Shown: positions 44,833 through 54,942, counted from the stretch's first letter. The stretch is DNA of 64,000 bases from Pseudomonadota bacterium (GCA_963205195.1 CAUJHR010000022.1:1-64000), one strand, 5' to 3'. Program-made: numbers and translations. Notes: generated by a model from the sequence alone, not told the origin.

Positions 44833-46716
44833 ATGAATAGTTTTGACGTAATTATTATCGGCGGCGGGCATGCCGGGACCGAAGCGGCTGCTGCGGCAGC
44901 ACGGGCAGGGGCCAATACTGCGCTTGTTACCCATAAATTTGCAACCATCGGAGAGATGTCTTGCAACCCGGCAATCGGGGGGATTGCTAAGGGGACGCTT
45001 GTTAAGGAAATTGATGCGCTGGACGGGGTTATGGGCCGCGCTATAGACCGCGCTGGCATTCATTACAGGATACTTAATGCCAGCAAGGGCCCGGCAGTTC
45101 GGGGGCCGCGTGCCCAGGCTGACCGTAAGCTATACCGGATAGCCGTGCAGTCAATTTTGTCGGAATATGATAATCTTGAGATAATCGAAGATGCAGTTGA
45201 AGACTTGCTTATAAGCCCGGATAAAGTGGTGCAGGGGGTTGTTCTGGCCTCAGGGAAAACTATAAAGGCGGGTAGGGTGGTTCTAACTACGGGGACATTT
45301 TTAAATGGGCTTATGCATATTGGTGAAAATAAAATACGGGCTGGCAGAGTAGGGGACGTTCCGTCTATCGGGCTTTCTAATACACTTAAAAAATTGAATT
45401 TCAATGTTGGGCGCTTAAAGACCGGAACCCCGGCGCGGCTGGATGGTAAAACGATAAACTGGAGCGTTTTGGAAGAGCAAAAGGGCGATAATCCGCCTTC
45501 GCCGTTTTCATACCTGACTGATAAAGTAACGGTTCCGCAGATTTCCTGTTTCATTACCCATACTAACCCGAAAACCCATGAAATTATAAAAGCAAATCTC
45601 CATAGGGCGCCGATGTATTCGGGGCAGATAGAAAGTACCGGGCCGCGTTATTGTCCGTCTATCGAGGATAAGGTCGTGCGTTTTTCGGCCCGCGAAAACC
45701 ACCAGATTTTCCTGGAACCAGAAGGCTTAGACGATGATACTGTTTATCCAAACGGTATCTCAACATCGCTACCGGAAGATGTCCAAACCAATATGATAAA
45801 AACCATCCCAGGTTTGGAGGAGGTTACTATCATCCGTCCTGGCTATGCGATTGAATATGATTTTGTCGATCCCAGAGAACTTAAACCAACATTAGAAACA
45901 AAAAAAGTTTCAGGGTTGTATTTTGCAGGGCAGATCAACGGTACTACTGGTTATGAAGAAGCGGGAGGGCAGGGCTTGGTTGCGGGATTGAACGCAGCTT
46001 TAGCTGCTTCGGGAGCAAAGCCATTTATTGTTGATCGTTCAGATGCTTATATAGGCGTTATGATAGATGACCTGATAACTCATGGTACCAGTGAGCCATA
46101 CCGGATGTTTACATCACGTTCAGAATATAGGTTGAGTTTAAGGGCAGATAATGCTGATCTGCGGTTAACGCAAAAAGGTATAGATGTGGGGTGCGTAGGT
46201 TCGGCCCGTAAATTGGTATTTGAGAAAAAATTAGAATTGCTTTCAGTTTCACGTGGAACCCTTAAGCAATTAAATATAACGCCCAATCAGGCAAAATTAT
46301 CAAATATAAGTTTGAACCATGATGGTGTTCGTCGTTCCGCTTTTGAATTATTGACCTATCCGCATATAAAATTTTCTGATATTTGCCGGGTATGGCCAGA
46401 ACTAACCCAGATACCAAAAGATATTGTAGAGCAGATTGAAACAGAGGCTTTATATGATGGTTATCTGGATAAACAGGAGCAGGATATAATTGTCTTTAAA
46501 CGAGAAGAAGAGTTATTGATACCAGTTTCTATAAATTATGATTCATTTCCATCGCTATCTACTGAAATTAAAAATAAACTGAAACAACATAAGCCGCATA
46601 ATATAGGGGCGGCGGGTAGAATTCAGGGAATTACACCAGCTGCCATTATAACTCTTATCGGTTATATTAAAAAAACAGGTGTAAATAATAATGATGAGAT
46701 AAAAAATTGTGCTTAA
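44833..46716 (+). CDS. mnmG: tRNA uridine-5-carboxymethylaminomethyl enzyme MnmG
   Basis: 627 residues. FAD-binding [20 protein letters not shown] at the N-terminus, [24 protein letters not shown], and [17 protein letters not shown] are diagnostic. Partner of MnmE. A parS-like sequence lies within its 3' part (46245-46260). Confidence 0.97.
   Translation: MNSFDVIIIGGGHAGTEAAAAAARAGANTALVTHKFATIGEMSCNPAIGGIAKGTLVKEIDALDGVMGRAIDRAGIHYRILNASKGPAVRGPRAQADRKLYRIAVQSILSEYDNLEIIEDAVEDLLISPDKVVQGVVLASGKTIKAGRVVLTTGTFLNGLMHIGENKIRAGRVGDVPSIGLSNTLKKLNFNVGRLKTGTPARLDGKTINWSVLEEQKGDNPPSPFSYLTDKVTVPQISCFITHTNPKTHEIIKANLHRAPMYSGQIESTGPRYCPSIEDKVVRFSARENHQIFLEPEGLDDDTVYPNGISTSLPEDVQTNMIKTIPGLEEVTIIRPGYAIEYDFVDPRELKPTLETKKVSGLYFAGQINGTTGYEEAGGQGLVAGLNAALAASGAKPFIVDRSDAYIGVMIDDLITHGTSEPYRMFTSRSEYRLSLRADNADLRLTQKGIDVGCVGSARKLVFEKKLELLSVSRGTLKQLNITPNQAKLSNISLNHDGVRRSAFELLTYPHIKFSDICRVWPELTQIPKDIVEQIETEALYDGYLDKQEQDIIVFKREEELLIPVSINYDSFPSLSTEIKNKLKQHKPHNIGAAGRIQGITPAAIITLIGYIKKTGVNNNDEIKNCA
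46245..46260. promoter_or_regulatory. parS-like site 1 (inside mnmG)
   Basis: AGTTTCACGTGGAACC compared with the bacterial consensus TGTTTCACGTGAAACA: 13 of 16 positions agree, including the whole TTTCACGTG core. Confidence 0.7.
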
Positions 46717-47326
46717 GGAGCCATTTGATTTTTTAAATTCTCATATTCCAGTTTCACGTGGAACTTTTGAATTGTTATCAATCTATTATGAGCTGCTTTT
46801 AAAGTGGCAAAAAAAAATAAATCTAATTGGGCCAGACACAATACCAGATATTTGGAACCGACATTTTTTAGATTCCCTGCAATTAGTAAAATATATAGAT
46901 GACAAGAAAAAAGTCATTGCAGATTTGGGAAGCGGCGCCGGATTTCCGGGTATGGTATTGGCAATTTGTGGATATGAAAATATCCATCTAATTGAGAGTG
47001 ACTCTAGAAAAATAGCATTTTTAAGAGAGGTGTCACGCGTTACAAATACAAAAATTTCTATTCATAATAAGAGAATTGAAGATTTTAAAATAGATCGTAT
47101 AGATATTTTTGTTTCACGTGCTTTAGCCCCCCTAGATAAATTATTTCATTTAATTTCAAAATCAGTTTCACATGAAACAATTTGTTTCTTCCATAAAGGA
47201 AAAAATTATAGTAATGAGAATCAGGATGCTTTGTTAAATTGGCGATATGATATTGATGTAAACCCCAGTATTGTTGATTCGCAAAGTGTTATCTTGAAGA
47301 TTTCTAATATCAGGAAGGTATTGTAA
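46709..47326 (+). CDS. rsmG: 16S rRNA (guanine-N7) methyltransferase RsmG
   Basis: 205 residues from a GTG at 46709 that overlaps the mnmG stop by 8 bases. The SAM-binding motif is [16 protein letters not shown], preceded by [22 protein letters not shown], as in GidB/RsmG. It methylates G527 of 16S rRNA. Three parS-like sites lie inside its frame. Base use is more AT-rich than in mnmG's first half. It shares one base with the parA start. Confidence 0.95.
   Translation: MLKEPFDFLNSHIPVSRGTFELLSIYYELLLKWQKKINLIGPDTIPDIWNRHFLDSLQLVKYIDDKKKVIADLGSGAGFPGMVLAICGYENIHLIESDSRKIAFLREVSRVTNTKISIHNKRIEDFKIDRIDIFVSRALAPLDKLFHLISKSVSHETICFFHKGKNYSNENQDALLNWRYDIDVNPSIVDSQSVILKISNIRKVL
46750..46765. promoter_or_regulatory. 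parS-like site 2 (inside rsmG)
   Basis: AGTTTCACGTGGAACT; same core as site 1, with the first and last bases off consensus. Confidence 0.7.
47110..47125. promoter_or_regulatory. parS-like site 3 (inside rsmG), half degenerate
   Basis: TGTTTCACGTGCTTTA: perfect left half and centre (TGTTTCACGTG), degenerate right half. Confidence 0.5.
47164..47179. promoter_or_regulatory. parS-like site 4 (inside rsmG)
   Basis: AGTTTCACATGAAACA: 14 of 16 positions match TGTTTCACGTGAAACA, with one change in the central CACGTG and one at the first base. It is a full dyad and lies about 150 bases before parA. Confidence 0.65.
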
Positions 47327-48138
47327 TGGAAAAATCACAATCAACAAAACCTCGTGTGCTTTCTGTCGTGAATCAGAAGGGAGGGGTTGGCAAAACTACC
47401 ACAACGGTTAACCTCGCAACAGCTTTAGCGGCGGTTGATAAAAAGGTTTTGATTATAGATTTTGATCCTCAAGGAAATGCCAGCACAGGGCTTGGTATAT
47501 CACAAAATAAACGCGAAATAACCTCCTACGAATTAGTATTAGGGGAGGCAAGTGTCGGAAAAGCAATACAAAAAACAGCTGTACCTAATCTGCATATAAT
47601 ACCTGCAACTATTGACTTGTCAGGGGCCGAAATAGAAATGGTAACTATGGCAAAACGCGAATTTCGCCTTAAAGAAGCTTTGTCAGAAAATCCTTATAAT
47701 TATGATTATATACTTATAGATTGCCCGCCATCGCTTGGATTGCTTACCATAAATGCCTTAGTTGCCGCTGACGCGGTCTTGATACCTTTGCAATGCGAAT
47801 TTTACGCCCTGGAGGGGCTTAGCCATCTGGTGAAAACCGTAGAGCTGGTAAAGGCTAATTTAAACAGGGATTTATCAATCCATGGAATAGTTCTTACAAT
47901 GTATGATCGCCGTAATAAATTCACTGAACAGATTGAAAACGATGTGCGTGAATATTTCGGAGAAAAGGTCTATAATTCGGTTATACCAAGAAATATCCGT
48001 ATGTCGGAAGCTCCGTCACACGGTAAGCCAGCACTTATATATGACATGAATTGTGCTGGTTCTAAAGCCTATATAAAACTTGCCAGCGAATTACTGAAAC
48101 GTGAGCGTGCCTTAAGCAAAGAACTAGAAGCAGCCTAA
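47326..48138 (+). CDS. parA: Chromosome partitioning ATPase ParA
   Basis: 270 residues. The deviant Walker A VNQKGGVGKTTTTVNLA is near the N-terminus, followed by LIIDFDPQGNAS and LIDCPPSLGLLT. It is a chromosomal Soj/ParA without an N-terminal DNA-binding domain. With ParB bound at parS it moves the origin region. It follows rsmG with a one-base overlap, and parB starts 24 bases after its stop. Confidence 0.97.
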   Translation: MEKSQSTKPRVLSVVNQKGGVGKTTTTVNLATALAAVDKKVLIIDFDPQGNASTGLGISQNKREITSYELVLGEASVGKAIQKTAVPNLHIIPATIDLSGAEIEMVTMAKREFRLKEALSENPYNYDYILIDCPPSLGLLTINALVAADAVLIPLQCEFYALEGLSHLVKTVELVKANLNRDLSIHGIVLTMYDRRNKFTEQIENDVREYFGEKVYNSVIPRNIRMSEAPSHGKPALIYDMNCAGSKAYIKLASELLKRERALSKELEAA

Positions 48139-48161
48139 TAAATTAGAATCGGGAGAAGCAT

Positions 48162-49118
48162 ATGACAACTACAACAACACGCGGATTAGGAAGAGGACTA
48201 AGCGCCCTTATTTCTGAAAATTATAACCAGAATAGTGGTGCATCTGCCCCTCAGCAAAATACACCAAATACTAAAGTGACTTCTGATAAACCATCGGGTA
48301 TGGAAACGCTTTTAGTTGAACAATTAGTTCAAGGTAAATACCAGCCACGTACACAATTTAATGAAGAAGCGCTTGCAGAACTTTCTGAATCAATACGCCG
48401 TAATGGTGTGATGCAGCCAATTATCGTCCGCCCTACATCACTATCATCGCGTTACGAGATCATCGCCGGTGAACGCAGGTGGCGCGCGGCAAAGCTTGCA
48501 GGGCTTAATAGGGTTCCGGTAATCATTCGTGAGATTGATGATAAGCAGGCTTTGGAATTAGCCCTGGTAGAAAACGTACAGCGTCAGGATCTGCTACCGC
48601 TTGAAGAAGCAATTGGATATCAGCGCTTGATAGAAGAATTTGATTATACTCAGGAAGAATTGGGCGGGATAGTTGGAAAAAGCCGAAGCCATGTAACTAA
48701 TTTATTACGTTTACTTACGCTGCCGGATGAGATCAAGGAAATGCTCGATAAGGGCGCTCTTAGCATGGGGCATGCACGCACGCTTATTGGTGTTCCTAAC
48801 CAGATACAAATTGCCAAGGAAATAGTGGCGCGCGGGCTTTCTGTACGTCAGGCGGAAGATATAAGCCGTGAAGTCCAAGGCAACCAGAAACGCACAAATT
48901 CACGTTCGCAAAATACAGGTAAAACAACAGGAGGGGGCGGCTACCGGGCACCGGAAAATCGTGACCCTGATATACTCGCGCTGGAAGAAACCCTATCAGA
49001 AAATCTTGGACTGAAAGTGGCAATACATGACCGCGGGCAAAGCGGGGAAATAATCCTCACTTACGATTCGCTCAGCCAGCTTGATGAGATTCTAAGAAGG
49101 CTAGGTGATGGTATCTAA
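48162..49118 (+). CDS. parB: Chromosome partitioning protein ParB
   Basis: 318 residues. The N-terminus RGLGRGLSALI is the typical ParA-interaction segment. The CTPase/ParB domain has QPRTQFNEEALAELSESIRRNGVMQPI and GERRWRAAKLAG; an HTH (EELGGIVGKSRSHVTNLLRLL) binds parS; a C-terminal dimerisation domain closes it. It is preceded by GGGAGAAGC. Four parS-like sequences upstream are its likely targets. Confidence 0.97.
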   Translation: MTTTTTRGLGRGLSALISENYNQNSGASAPQQNTPNTKVTSDKPSGMETLLVEQLVQGKYQPRTQFNEEALAELSESIRRNGVMQPIIVRPTSLSSRYEIIAGERRWRAAKLAGLNRVPVIIREIDDKQALELALVENVQRQDLLPLEEAIGYQRLIEEFDYTQEELGGIVGKSRSHVTNLLRLLTLPDEIKEMLDKGALSMGHARTLIGVPNQIQIAKEIVARGLSVRQAEDISREVQGNQKRTNSRSQNTGKTTGGGGYRAPENRDPDILALEETLSENLGLKVAIHDRGQSGEIILTYDSLSQLDEILRRLGDGI

Positions 49119-49844
49119 CAGTTTAATCATTTAGTTTCTTTCTTTTTCAGGCTTAGTTTTAGATGGGTGTGGTCAGGAATTTTCGCATTTTCAAGACAGC
49201 TTTAACAACGATATAATTAGCTTGCGCCAGTAATAAAGCGGGTTTGTTTCAGTGATAGGAAGTAACCACCCCTCCTATCAATAACCGTAAAGCAGCAGTA
49301 ACCGCCCGATTATGACGGCACACGCATGATTACGATGGATCCTACAGCTTACGGACTTCATAACTCTTTGATTTAAGTTTTCTCCTACGTCAGGCTTCGG
49401 CTCATGTATTATTCATACACTTCGCCTTGCCTTCCTTGGAGAACTCCTTTCTCAAAGAGTTACGTAATCTACCCGTAACTGAGCTTTGGCGTCATACCGG
49501 CCACTACGGTTTCTTATGGAATATTCCTAACCACAAGACGAATATAAAAGTAAAATAAAATGGTCTGGAAGTGTGTTTTTAAAATATTTGTCGATGTGCA
49601 GCAGGAACATGGTGGAGCAATTCCTTCTTCACCACATCCCGCAATTTCAAAAGAGTAAAAGGGCCGGGAAAACTTCCAAAAAATACTGCTGGTTGTATAG
49701 ACTTGCCTGAAAAAGCAGGCTGGCAATTAAGCCTGAATCATACGAAAACCTTGGCAATATGCGCCACCAGACTTTTAGTAATACTGGATTTTGGATGGAA
49801 GATGATGTAGGGAAAAATAAATAGCGCGCCTAACTTAATTTCTT
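49119..49844. other. 726-bp region without a convincing gene
   Basis: The region between parB and the convergent response-regulator gene holds copy 2 of the palindromic element, a short TGATAGG/CCTATCA hairpin near 49254-49281, and beyond 49560 only short open stretches in changing frames. One reads VDVQQEHGGAIPSSPHP near 49590; another near 49690-49790 reads PEKAGWQLSLNHTK. They look like remnants of a decayed gene, but I cannot identify a parent. Confidence 0.5.
49361..49462. repeat. Palindromic element, copy 2
   Basis: Outer arms TAACTCTTTGA (49361-49371) and TCAAAGAGTTA (49452-49462) are perfect inverted repeats, and the pairing continues imperfectly outward (CAGCTTACGG against CCCGTAACTG). 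The core GTCAGGCTTCGGCTCATGTA ... TACACTTCGCCTTGCCTTC is shared with copies 1 and 3. Confidence 0.9.
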
Positions 49845-50519
49845 TCAATTCGCAGAAATCCTATAGCCTGAACCGCGCAGGGTCTGGATCAGGCTTTTAT
49901 CGAAGCCCTTATCGATCTTTTGGCGCAGGCGGCTGATATGCACGTCGATCACATTGGTTTGTGGGTCGAAATTATAATCCCAGACATGTTCAAGAAGCAT
50001 GGTACGTGTTACAACAGTTCCGTGGTTACGCATTAAAAATTCCAGCAATGAGAATTCACGGGCCTGCAGGTCGATGACTTTGCCACCGCGTTTTACCGTG
50101 CGGCTGAGCAGATCCATCTCCAGATCGGCGCAGGTGAGGGTGGTGGTCGTTTTCTCGCCTGATTTGCGGCGGGTTATTGCATCTAGGCGCGCCTGTAATT
50201 CCGAGAATGAATAAGGCTTGGCCAGGTAATCATCAGCGCCGACCTTCAACCCTTTTACACGTTCTTCCACCTTATCAAGAGCGGTTAAAAGAATAATTGG
50301 GGTCTGGTTATTGGAAGCACGCAGCGTCTGGACAATAGTTATGCCGTCAACTTCGGGAAGCATGCGGTCAATAATCATTGCGTCATAATGCTCAGTGGTG
50401 GCAAGGAACAACCCGTCACGCCCGCTAATGCAATGGTCAACTACATGGCCCTGCTCGCGTAGTCCCTTGAGCAGGTATTTTGCTGATTCATTATCGTCTT
50501 CTATCAATAAAATTTTCAT
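49845..50519 (-). CDS. OmpR-family response regulator
   Basis: 224 residues. The receiver domain (about 1-115) has the acidic pocket IEDD, the phospho-acceptor Asp51 in MIIDRMLP, and the Lys of LAKPYS. The C-terminal winged helix (about 130-222; TNVIDVHISRLRQKID, LRGSGYRI) binds DNA. No histidine kinase is adjacent, so its partner lies elsewhere. It is 21 bases downstream of an unknown gene in the same direction and convergent with parB. Confidence 0.94.
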   Translation of the reverse strand: MKILLIEDDNESAKYLLKGLREQGHVVDHCISGRDGLFLATTEHYDAMIIDRMLPEVDGITIVQTLRASNNQTPIILLTALDKVEERVKGLKVGADDYLAKPYSFSELQARLDAITRRKSGEKTTTTLTCADLEMDLLSRTVKRGGKVIDLQAREFSLLEFLMRNHGTVVTRTMLLEHVWDYNFDPQTNVIDVHISRLRQKIDKGFDKSLIQTLRGSGYRISAN

Positions 50520-50540
50520 TTTGTTTCCATGATTAGGTTA

Positions 50541-51374
50541 TTATTGCTGCCTTCCCATTTGTTTGCGGGTATCGGCGATTGATGCTTCTACGAATTTTCC
50601 AACTAAATTCATTCCTTCCTTGGCAAGCCCCTTGAGCATATCCTTGGATTCCTCAAAAATACCAAGCTGGGCTAGGGCAAAGCCCATATGTGCCGATTCA
50701 ATGGATTTTATCGCGGAATCTTTTTTTGCTATGTGGTTTTTTAAATGCCCAAGTAATTTTTTAATATCATCGCGGTTTTTATGTTTTTTCTGCTGGATAA
50801 AAGTTGCCAGTATCACCCGCAGCTCCGGTTCTTCTAATTGCTGGGTAAGCTGCGATATAGTTTTGGCGTCGGCCTGGCCCTCAAATTCGACTATTACAGA
50901 CTGTATATCTTTTACGTCCTGGTTCAGCGTGTCAATACGCTCATGGTAATCATGTTCGGCGGTTGGTTTTAGAAGGGCAGCGAACATGACACCGTAATTC
51001 TGGTAAAGCTCGGTTATGCGGGCGCGGGTTTTACGGTCAGCGCGCCCCCCAAGCGGCATCAGGTCTGCTTCTGTGGTTATTATATCCTGCGAGGGGGAGA
51101 GGCTATCGCTGGCTTCGCGGAAAGGGGCCAGTGGCATTTTTTGTATATAGCGCAGGCAGCGCAGATCATAAGAAAGCAGCTCCACACTCAGTCGGGGGGC
51201 GTTTTCCCCTTCTAAAGTGAAGGCCCGGATAGCATCATGAAAATAATCAATGCGCGGGCGCATATCGCCTTTTCCGGCAATAAGCTTGAAGCGTGTTTCA
51301 ATATCGACTATCTCCAGGTAAATCTGGGTTAATAGCGACAAGATGGCTTGTTGGTCTTTGGTTTTACTTTGCAT
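50541..51374 (-). CDS. Hypothetical helical protein upstream of the response regulator
   Basis: 277 residues, hydrophilic, rich in Lys/Glu/Asp and predicted almost all helical by composition. No signal peptide or transmembrane segment. The first half contains RPRIDYFHDAIRAFTLEGE and ALLKPTAEHDYHERID; the second half is a likely coiled coil (KKHKNRDDIKKLLGHLKN). I do not recognise a family. Its tight linkage to the response regulator suggests a related function, perhaps an accessory of that signalling pathway. Confidence 0.75.
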   Translation of the reverse strand: MQSKTKDQQAILSLLTQIYLEIVDIETRFKLIAGKGDMRPRIDYFHDAIRAFTLEGENAPRLSVELLSYDLRCLRYIQKMPLAPFREASDSLSPSQDIITTEADLMPLGGRADRKTRARITELYQNYGVMFAALLKPTAEHDYHERIDTLNQDVKDIQSVIVEFEGQADAKTISQLTQQLEEPELRVILATFIQQKKHKNRDDIKKLLGHLKNHIAKKDSAIKSIESAHMGFALAQLGIFEESKDMLKGLAKEGMNLVGKFVEASIADTRKQMGRQQ

Positions 51375-51437
51375 TTTAATTTAGTTGGTAGCGTTTTTCG
51401 CTATTATATACTAATGCTTGCCCATCAACAACCCTGC

Positions 51438-51544
51438 TATAGCCATTCGATTTAAGTTTTCCCCAGCGTCAGGCTTCGGCTCATTTACTTCTTTGTAAAC
51501 TTCGCCTTGCCTTCTTTGGGTAATTCCTTTCTCAAATGGCTATA
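51438..51544. repeat. Palindromic element, copy 3
   Basis: Outer arms TATAGCCATTCGA (51438-51450) and TCAAATGGCTATA (51532-51544) pair at 12 of 13 positions. The core is nearly that of copies 1 and 2. It lies between two divergent genes, so a terminator role for this copy is unlikely. Confidence 0.9.
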
Positions 51545-51567
51545 ATTAACGAAATTATATCAATTTT

Positions 51568-52806
51568 ATGGCTAAAGAGTCCCCTAAGCTGGCAATTTAC
51601 ATACATTGGCCGTTTTGTAAGTCAAAATGCCCATATTGTGATTTTAACAGTCATGTACGCGAAAATGTAGAGCAGGAGCGGTGGAGGGGGGCATTGCTTA
51701 GTGAATTGGAGTATATGCACGGCCATACGGGGGGCTTTACTATTAGTAGCATTTTTTTCGGTGGAGGGACACCCTCACTTATGCCCCCTGCCACGGTGGA
51801 AGCTGTTATTGAAAAGGCGGGGGGGCTTTGGAAAATGGAAAGGGGGGTGGAAATCACCCTAGAGGCAAACCCCACTTCGGTGGAAGCTGGCACATTCACT
51901 GATTTTAAAAACGCTGGGGTGAATCGGGTATCGCTTGGGGTGCAGTCACTGCGTGACAAGGAGCTAACATTTTTAGGGCGGGGACATAGTTCGAAGGAGG
52001 CGATAGCAGCTATTGAATTAGCGAGAAAAGTATTTGATCGCTATAGCTTTGACCTTATTTATGCCCGTCCTAAGCAGACAATTGAGGATTGGGATAAGGA
52101 ATTATCCGAGGCTTTGCAATTGGCAGGGGGGCATTTATCGCTTTACCAGCTTACCATTGAAGAAAATACCGCCTTCCACCATGCCTATGCTAAAGGCGGG
52201 TTCGCTATGCCGGATGAAGAGCTTTCCGAAGCCCTTTATAAGCTCACAGAAGAGAAGATGCGCTCAGTTGGTCTAATCCCGTATGAAGTTTCCAACTATG
52301 CACTGGCTGGGCAGGAATCACAGCATAATTTGAGTTATTGGCAGGGGGATAGTTATATAGGTGTGGGACCGGGCGCACACGGGAGGATTAATATTGAATC
52401 GCGCTCAAGCGCCGCGCATGCTGAGCCCCTCAATGGTGCTAGTCCTCACTCCGCTCGTCCATACCTTTCAATGGACAAGAAACGTATCGCGACACAGACC
52501 CTTAAAAGCCCGGAGCGCTGGCTGGAGAATGTAGAAAAAAATGGAAATGCCGTTGAGGTGTGGCAGGAAGTGCCACCAGATGTAGAAATGGAAGAAAGGG
52601 TAATGATGGGGCTTCGACTTTTGGATGGGATCAATTACGGTGAGTTCAAAGAACAGACCGGATATGAGCTGGAAAAATATATAAACTTGAAGAAACGGGA
52701 TTTTTACATAAACCAGGGATTATTGGAAAAAGATTCAAGTGCCTTGAAGACAACCTTAAAAGGACGGTTGCTTTTAAATAAGCTGACAGCAGAGTTGCTG
52801 GCATAA
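51568..52806 (+). CDS. hemW: HemW-like radical SAM haem chaperone, with an internal insertion
   Basis: 412 residues. The radical-SAM cysteines are Cys17, Cys21 and Cys24 in PFCKSKCPYCDFN; FFGGGTPSLM and GVQSLRDKELTFLGRGHS follow. HemW-type proteins insert haem into respiratory enzymes and lack HemN activity. Between GPGAHGRI and KRIATQTLKSPERW, where homologues have only a few residues, lies an extra stretch of about 26 residues (near 52396-52473), which suggests an in-frame insertion. No clear ribosome site precedes the ATG. Confidence 0.9.
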   Translation: MAKESPKLAIYIHWPFCKSKCPYCDFNSHVRENVEQERWRGALLSELEYMHGHTGGFTISSIFFGGGTPSLMPPATVEAVIEKAGGLWKMERGVEITLEANPTSVEAGTFTDFKNAGVNRVSLGVQSLRDKELTFLGRGHSSKEAIAAIELARKVFDRYSFDLIYARPKQTIEDWDKELSEALQLAGGHLSLYQLTIEENTAFHHAYAKGGFAMPDEELSEALYKLTEEKMRSVGLIPYEVSNYALAGQESQHNLSYWQGDSYIGVGPGAHGRINIESRSSAAHAEPLNGASPHSARPYLSMDKKRIATQTLKSPERWLENVEKNGNAVEVWQEVPPDVEMEERVMMGLRLLDGINYGEFKEQTGYELEKYINLKKRDFYINQGLLEKDSSALKTTLKGRLLLNKLTAELLA

Positions 52807-52836
52807 AAAAACCTCCCCCGGTTAAGGGGGAGGTCA
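52804..52836 (-). terminator. Intrinsic terminator of the chemoreceptor gene
   Basis: On the minus strand ACCTCCCCC / GGGGGAGGT with a 6-base loop is followed by TTTTTTT, 35 bases past the MCP stop. The T-run overlaps the last codons of hemW on the other strand. Confidence 0.9.
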
Positions 52837-52870
52837 GCGTCATCAAAACAATGGGAATTATAGGGAGTAA

Positions 52871-54919
52871 TTATGCCCTGATGGTTTGCAGGAATTCATC
52901 GATCTTCTGCTTAAGTACGCCAGACTGCTGGTTAAGGTTCTTAGCGGACTGCAATACTTCAGAAGCAGTAGACCCGGTTTTTTCTGCGCCTTCCTGAACC
53001 GAGGACATATTCTGTGATATTTCCTGGGTGCCGCTTGAAGTGCGGGCTACGTTGTTTGCGATTTCGGTGGTCACTGCTGATTGTTCTTCTACCGCAGAAG
53101 CAACCGCAGAGGTGCTTACCGATACCTGGTTGATGATGTTCAGAATATCCATAACTGAATCAACCGAAGTTTTGGTAGCGCCTTGCATCTCATTAATCTG
53201 CTGGGTGATCTCGCCGGTAGCTTTACCAACCTGGTTAGCAAGGTTTTTAACTTCTGAAGCCACAACCGCGAAGCCTTTACCTGCTTCACCAGCGCGGGCT
53301 GATTCGATGGTAGCGTTGAGTGCCAGCAAGTTGATCTGGCCTGCAATACCCGTAATTACTTCGATAATCTGGGCAACGCTCATAGCTTTTTCTGAAAGCA
53401 GGTTTATCGCGCTTTTTGCGAACTCAGCTTTAGAAGCAGCTTCGTTAGCTATCTGGCTTGATTTCTGGGTCTGCTCACTGATCTCCTTAATTGAAGCGGT
53501 AAGCTCTTCTGCCGCTGCTGCAACCTGTGCTGAGGTCTGTGCTGCCTGGGTAGAAGCATCTACTACTACGCCAGAGCGTTTTTTGGTGTCTTCAGCAATA
53601 TGGGTTACGCTTTCCGCACCTGCCTGCATCTGGGTAGCAGAACTTGCTACATGTGATACAGCAGCTTTAACAGAGGCTTCAAAATTATCAGCCATCTGGT
53701 GCATTGCACGGCGTTTTTCTTCTGCCGCCGCTTTATCACGCGCTTCCTGCTCAACTTTAAGTTTTGCAACCTGAAGAGCATTTTCTTTAAATACTTCAAG
53801 TGCTGCAAATATTTTACCTACTTCATTGTTGGTACGTGGAGGAAGTACGGTATCAAGTTTGCCATCAGCAAGTGATTCAGTAGCTGCTGCAACTTTGTTA
53901 AGTGAGGAAATTATCGCACGTGCCATCACATATGAGAACACGGTGATAAGGGCAACTATAATACCAAGCATGGTGAAGTTAGCGATCTGGTCCTGCTTGG
54001 CATCTTTTGCGCTTTTTTCCATTTCATTGGCAAGCGCATTAGCAAAAGATTCTTCAACTTCCCTCATACCATTGATCTTTTTGGTAATGGTATCGGTCCA
54101 TACAGTAGCCTGAACTGTTTTTACCTGTTCAGGGTCGTTATCAAGTGCGATTGCTTCCATCTTGGCAACATCTTTAGCTGACTGGTCATTTAAAACTTTG
54201 TCGAATAAAGATTTCTGTTCTGCTGAAGCGTATGAAAGGAATACGGTTTTATAAGCATTCTGCATCGCGATCAATTCGCGCAGTTTGCTTATTATTGCCG
54301 GGCTGAAGTTACCGGTGCTGAATCCGCCGCCTGCAACTGCACGCTCAATACCGGTATATTCTTTACCTTTCATGAAGTTTGCGAAAGAAACGATAGCGAG
54401 AGAAATTTGCGGATCATGGCTAAGGTTTGGCATATAACCTACCAGATCAATCATTTTTCCGTTTAACTTGGTATAGTAACCGATAGCATCAGGCAGTTCG
54501 ATAGAAAGCGAGCTGGCAGAAGAACGGATGCCTTCCTGTTTTGATAAATCAGAAAGCATGTCATCCAATTTTTCATTAAATTCTTTGCCATAAGCCTGGC
54601 GGTTCATGTCTTTTACGAAATCAAGAACTTCCTGTTTTTTCTTATCGACAACAGCACGCTGGGTTTCCATTTCTGATTTGAATTTTTCCCCTTTGCTGCC
54701 AACAAATACACCTGTATAAGCACGTTCTTTCTGGTTTTCATGCAATAATGAGCTCGTTTTTATCGCCAGCGATGATAGCTGTGACAGCTCAGAAACTTCG
54801 CGCATATTATTTATATCGCGAATGATAATTTGCGAGGAAAGCATGGCAATTGCAATAAATGCACCTGCTACTAATAAGGATATTGCTACAGATATTTTAA
54901 GGTTGGCTAAGAGTCTCAT
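52871..54919 (-). CDS. Methyl-accepting chemotaxis protein with nitrate/nitrite-sensing (NIT) domain
   Basis: 682 residues. TM1 (about 9-31), a periplasmic NIT-type helical domain (about 45-300; [20 protein letters not shown]), TM2 (about 305-330), a HAMP domain, and a cytoplasmic signalling hairpin with the strongly conserved tip ([33 protein letters not shown]). No other che or flagellar gene lies in the window. It is single-gene, with its own candidate promoter and terminator. The ligand (nitrate or nitrite) is inferred from the domain type. Confidence 0.92.
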   Translation of the reverse strand: MRLLANLKISVAISLLVAGAFIAIAMLSSQIIIRDINNMREVSELSQLSSLAIKTSSLLHENQKERAYTGVFVGSKGEKFKSEMETQRAVVDKKKQEVLDFVKDMNRQAYGKEFNEKLDDMLSDLSKQEGIRSSASSLSIELPDAIGYYTKLNGKMIDLVGYMPNLSHDPQISLAIVSFANFMKGKEYTGIERAVAGGGFSTGNFSPAIISKLRELIAMQNAYKTVFLSYASAEQKSLFDKVLNDQSAKDVAKMEAIALDNDPEQVKTVQATVWTDTITKKINGMREVEESFANALANEMEKSAKDAKQDQIANFTMLGIIVALITVFSYVMARAIISSLNKVAAATESLADGKLDTVLPPRTNNEVGKIFAALEVFKENALQVAKLKVEQEARDKAAAEEKRRAMHQMADNFEASVKAAVSHVASSATQMQAGAESVTHIAEDTKKRSGVVVDASTQAAQTSAQVAAAAEELTASIKEISEQTQKSSQIANEAASKAEFAKSAINLLSEKAMSVAQIIEVITGIAGQINLLALNATIESARAGEAGKGFAVVASEVKNLANQVGKATGEITQQINEMQGATKTSVDSVMDILNIINQVSVSTSAVASAVEEQSAVTTEIANNVARTSSGTQEISQNMSSVQEGAEKTGSTASEVLQSAKNLNQQSGVLKQKIDEFLQTIRA

Positions 54920-54942
54920 AAAATTTACTTCCTGTAAATCGC

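Noticed and set aside
51438..51544. Palindromic copy 3 as a transcription terminator
   Set aside because: It lies between two divergent genes, where no transcript ends.
53028..53774. 248-codon open frame opposite the chemoreceptor gene
   Set aside because: Shadow frame: the chemoreceptor on the other strand has unmistakable domains, and the opposite translation is Ser/Ala/Thr-rich without any family match.
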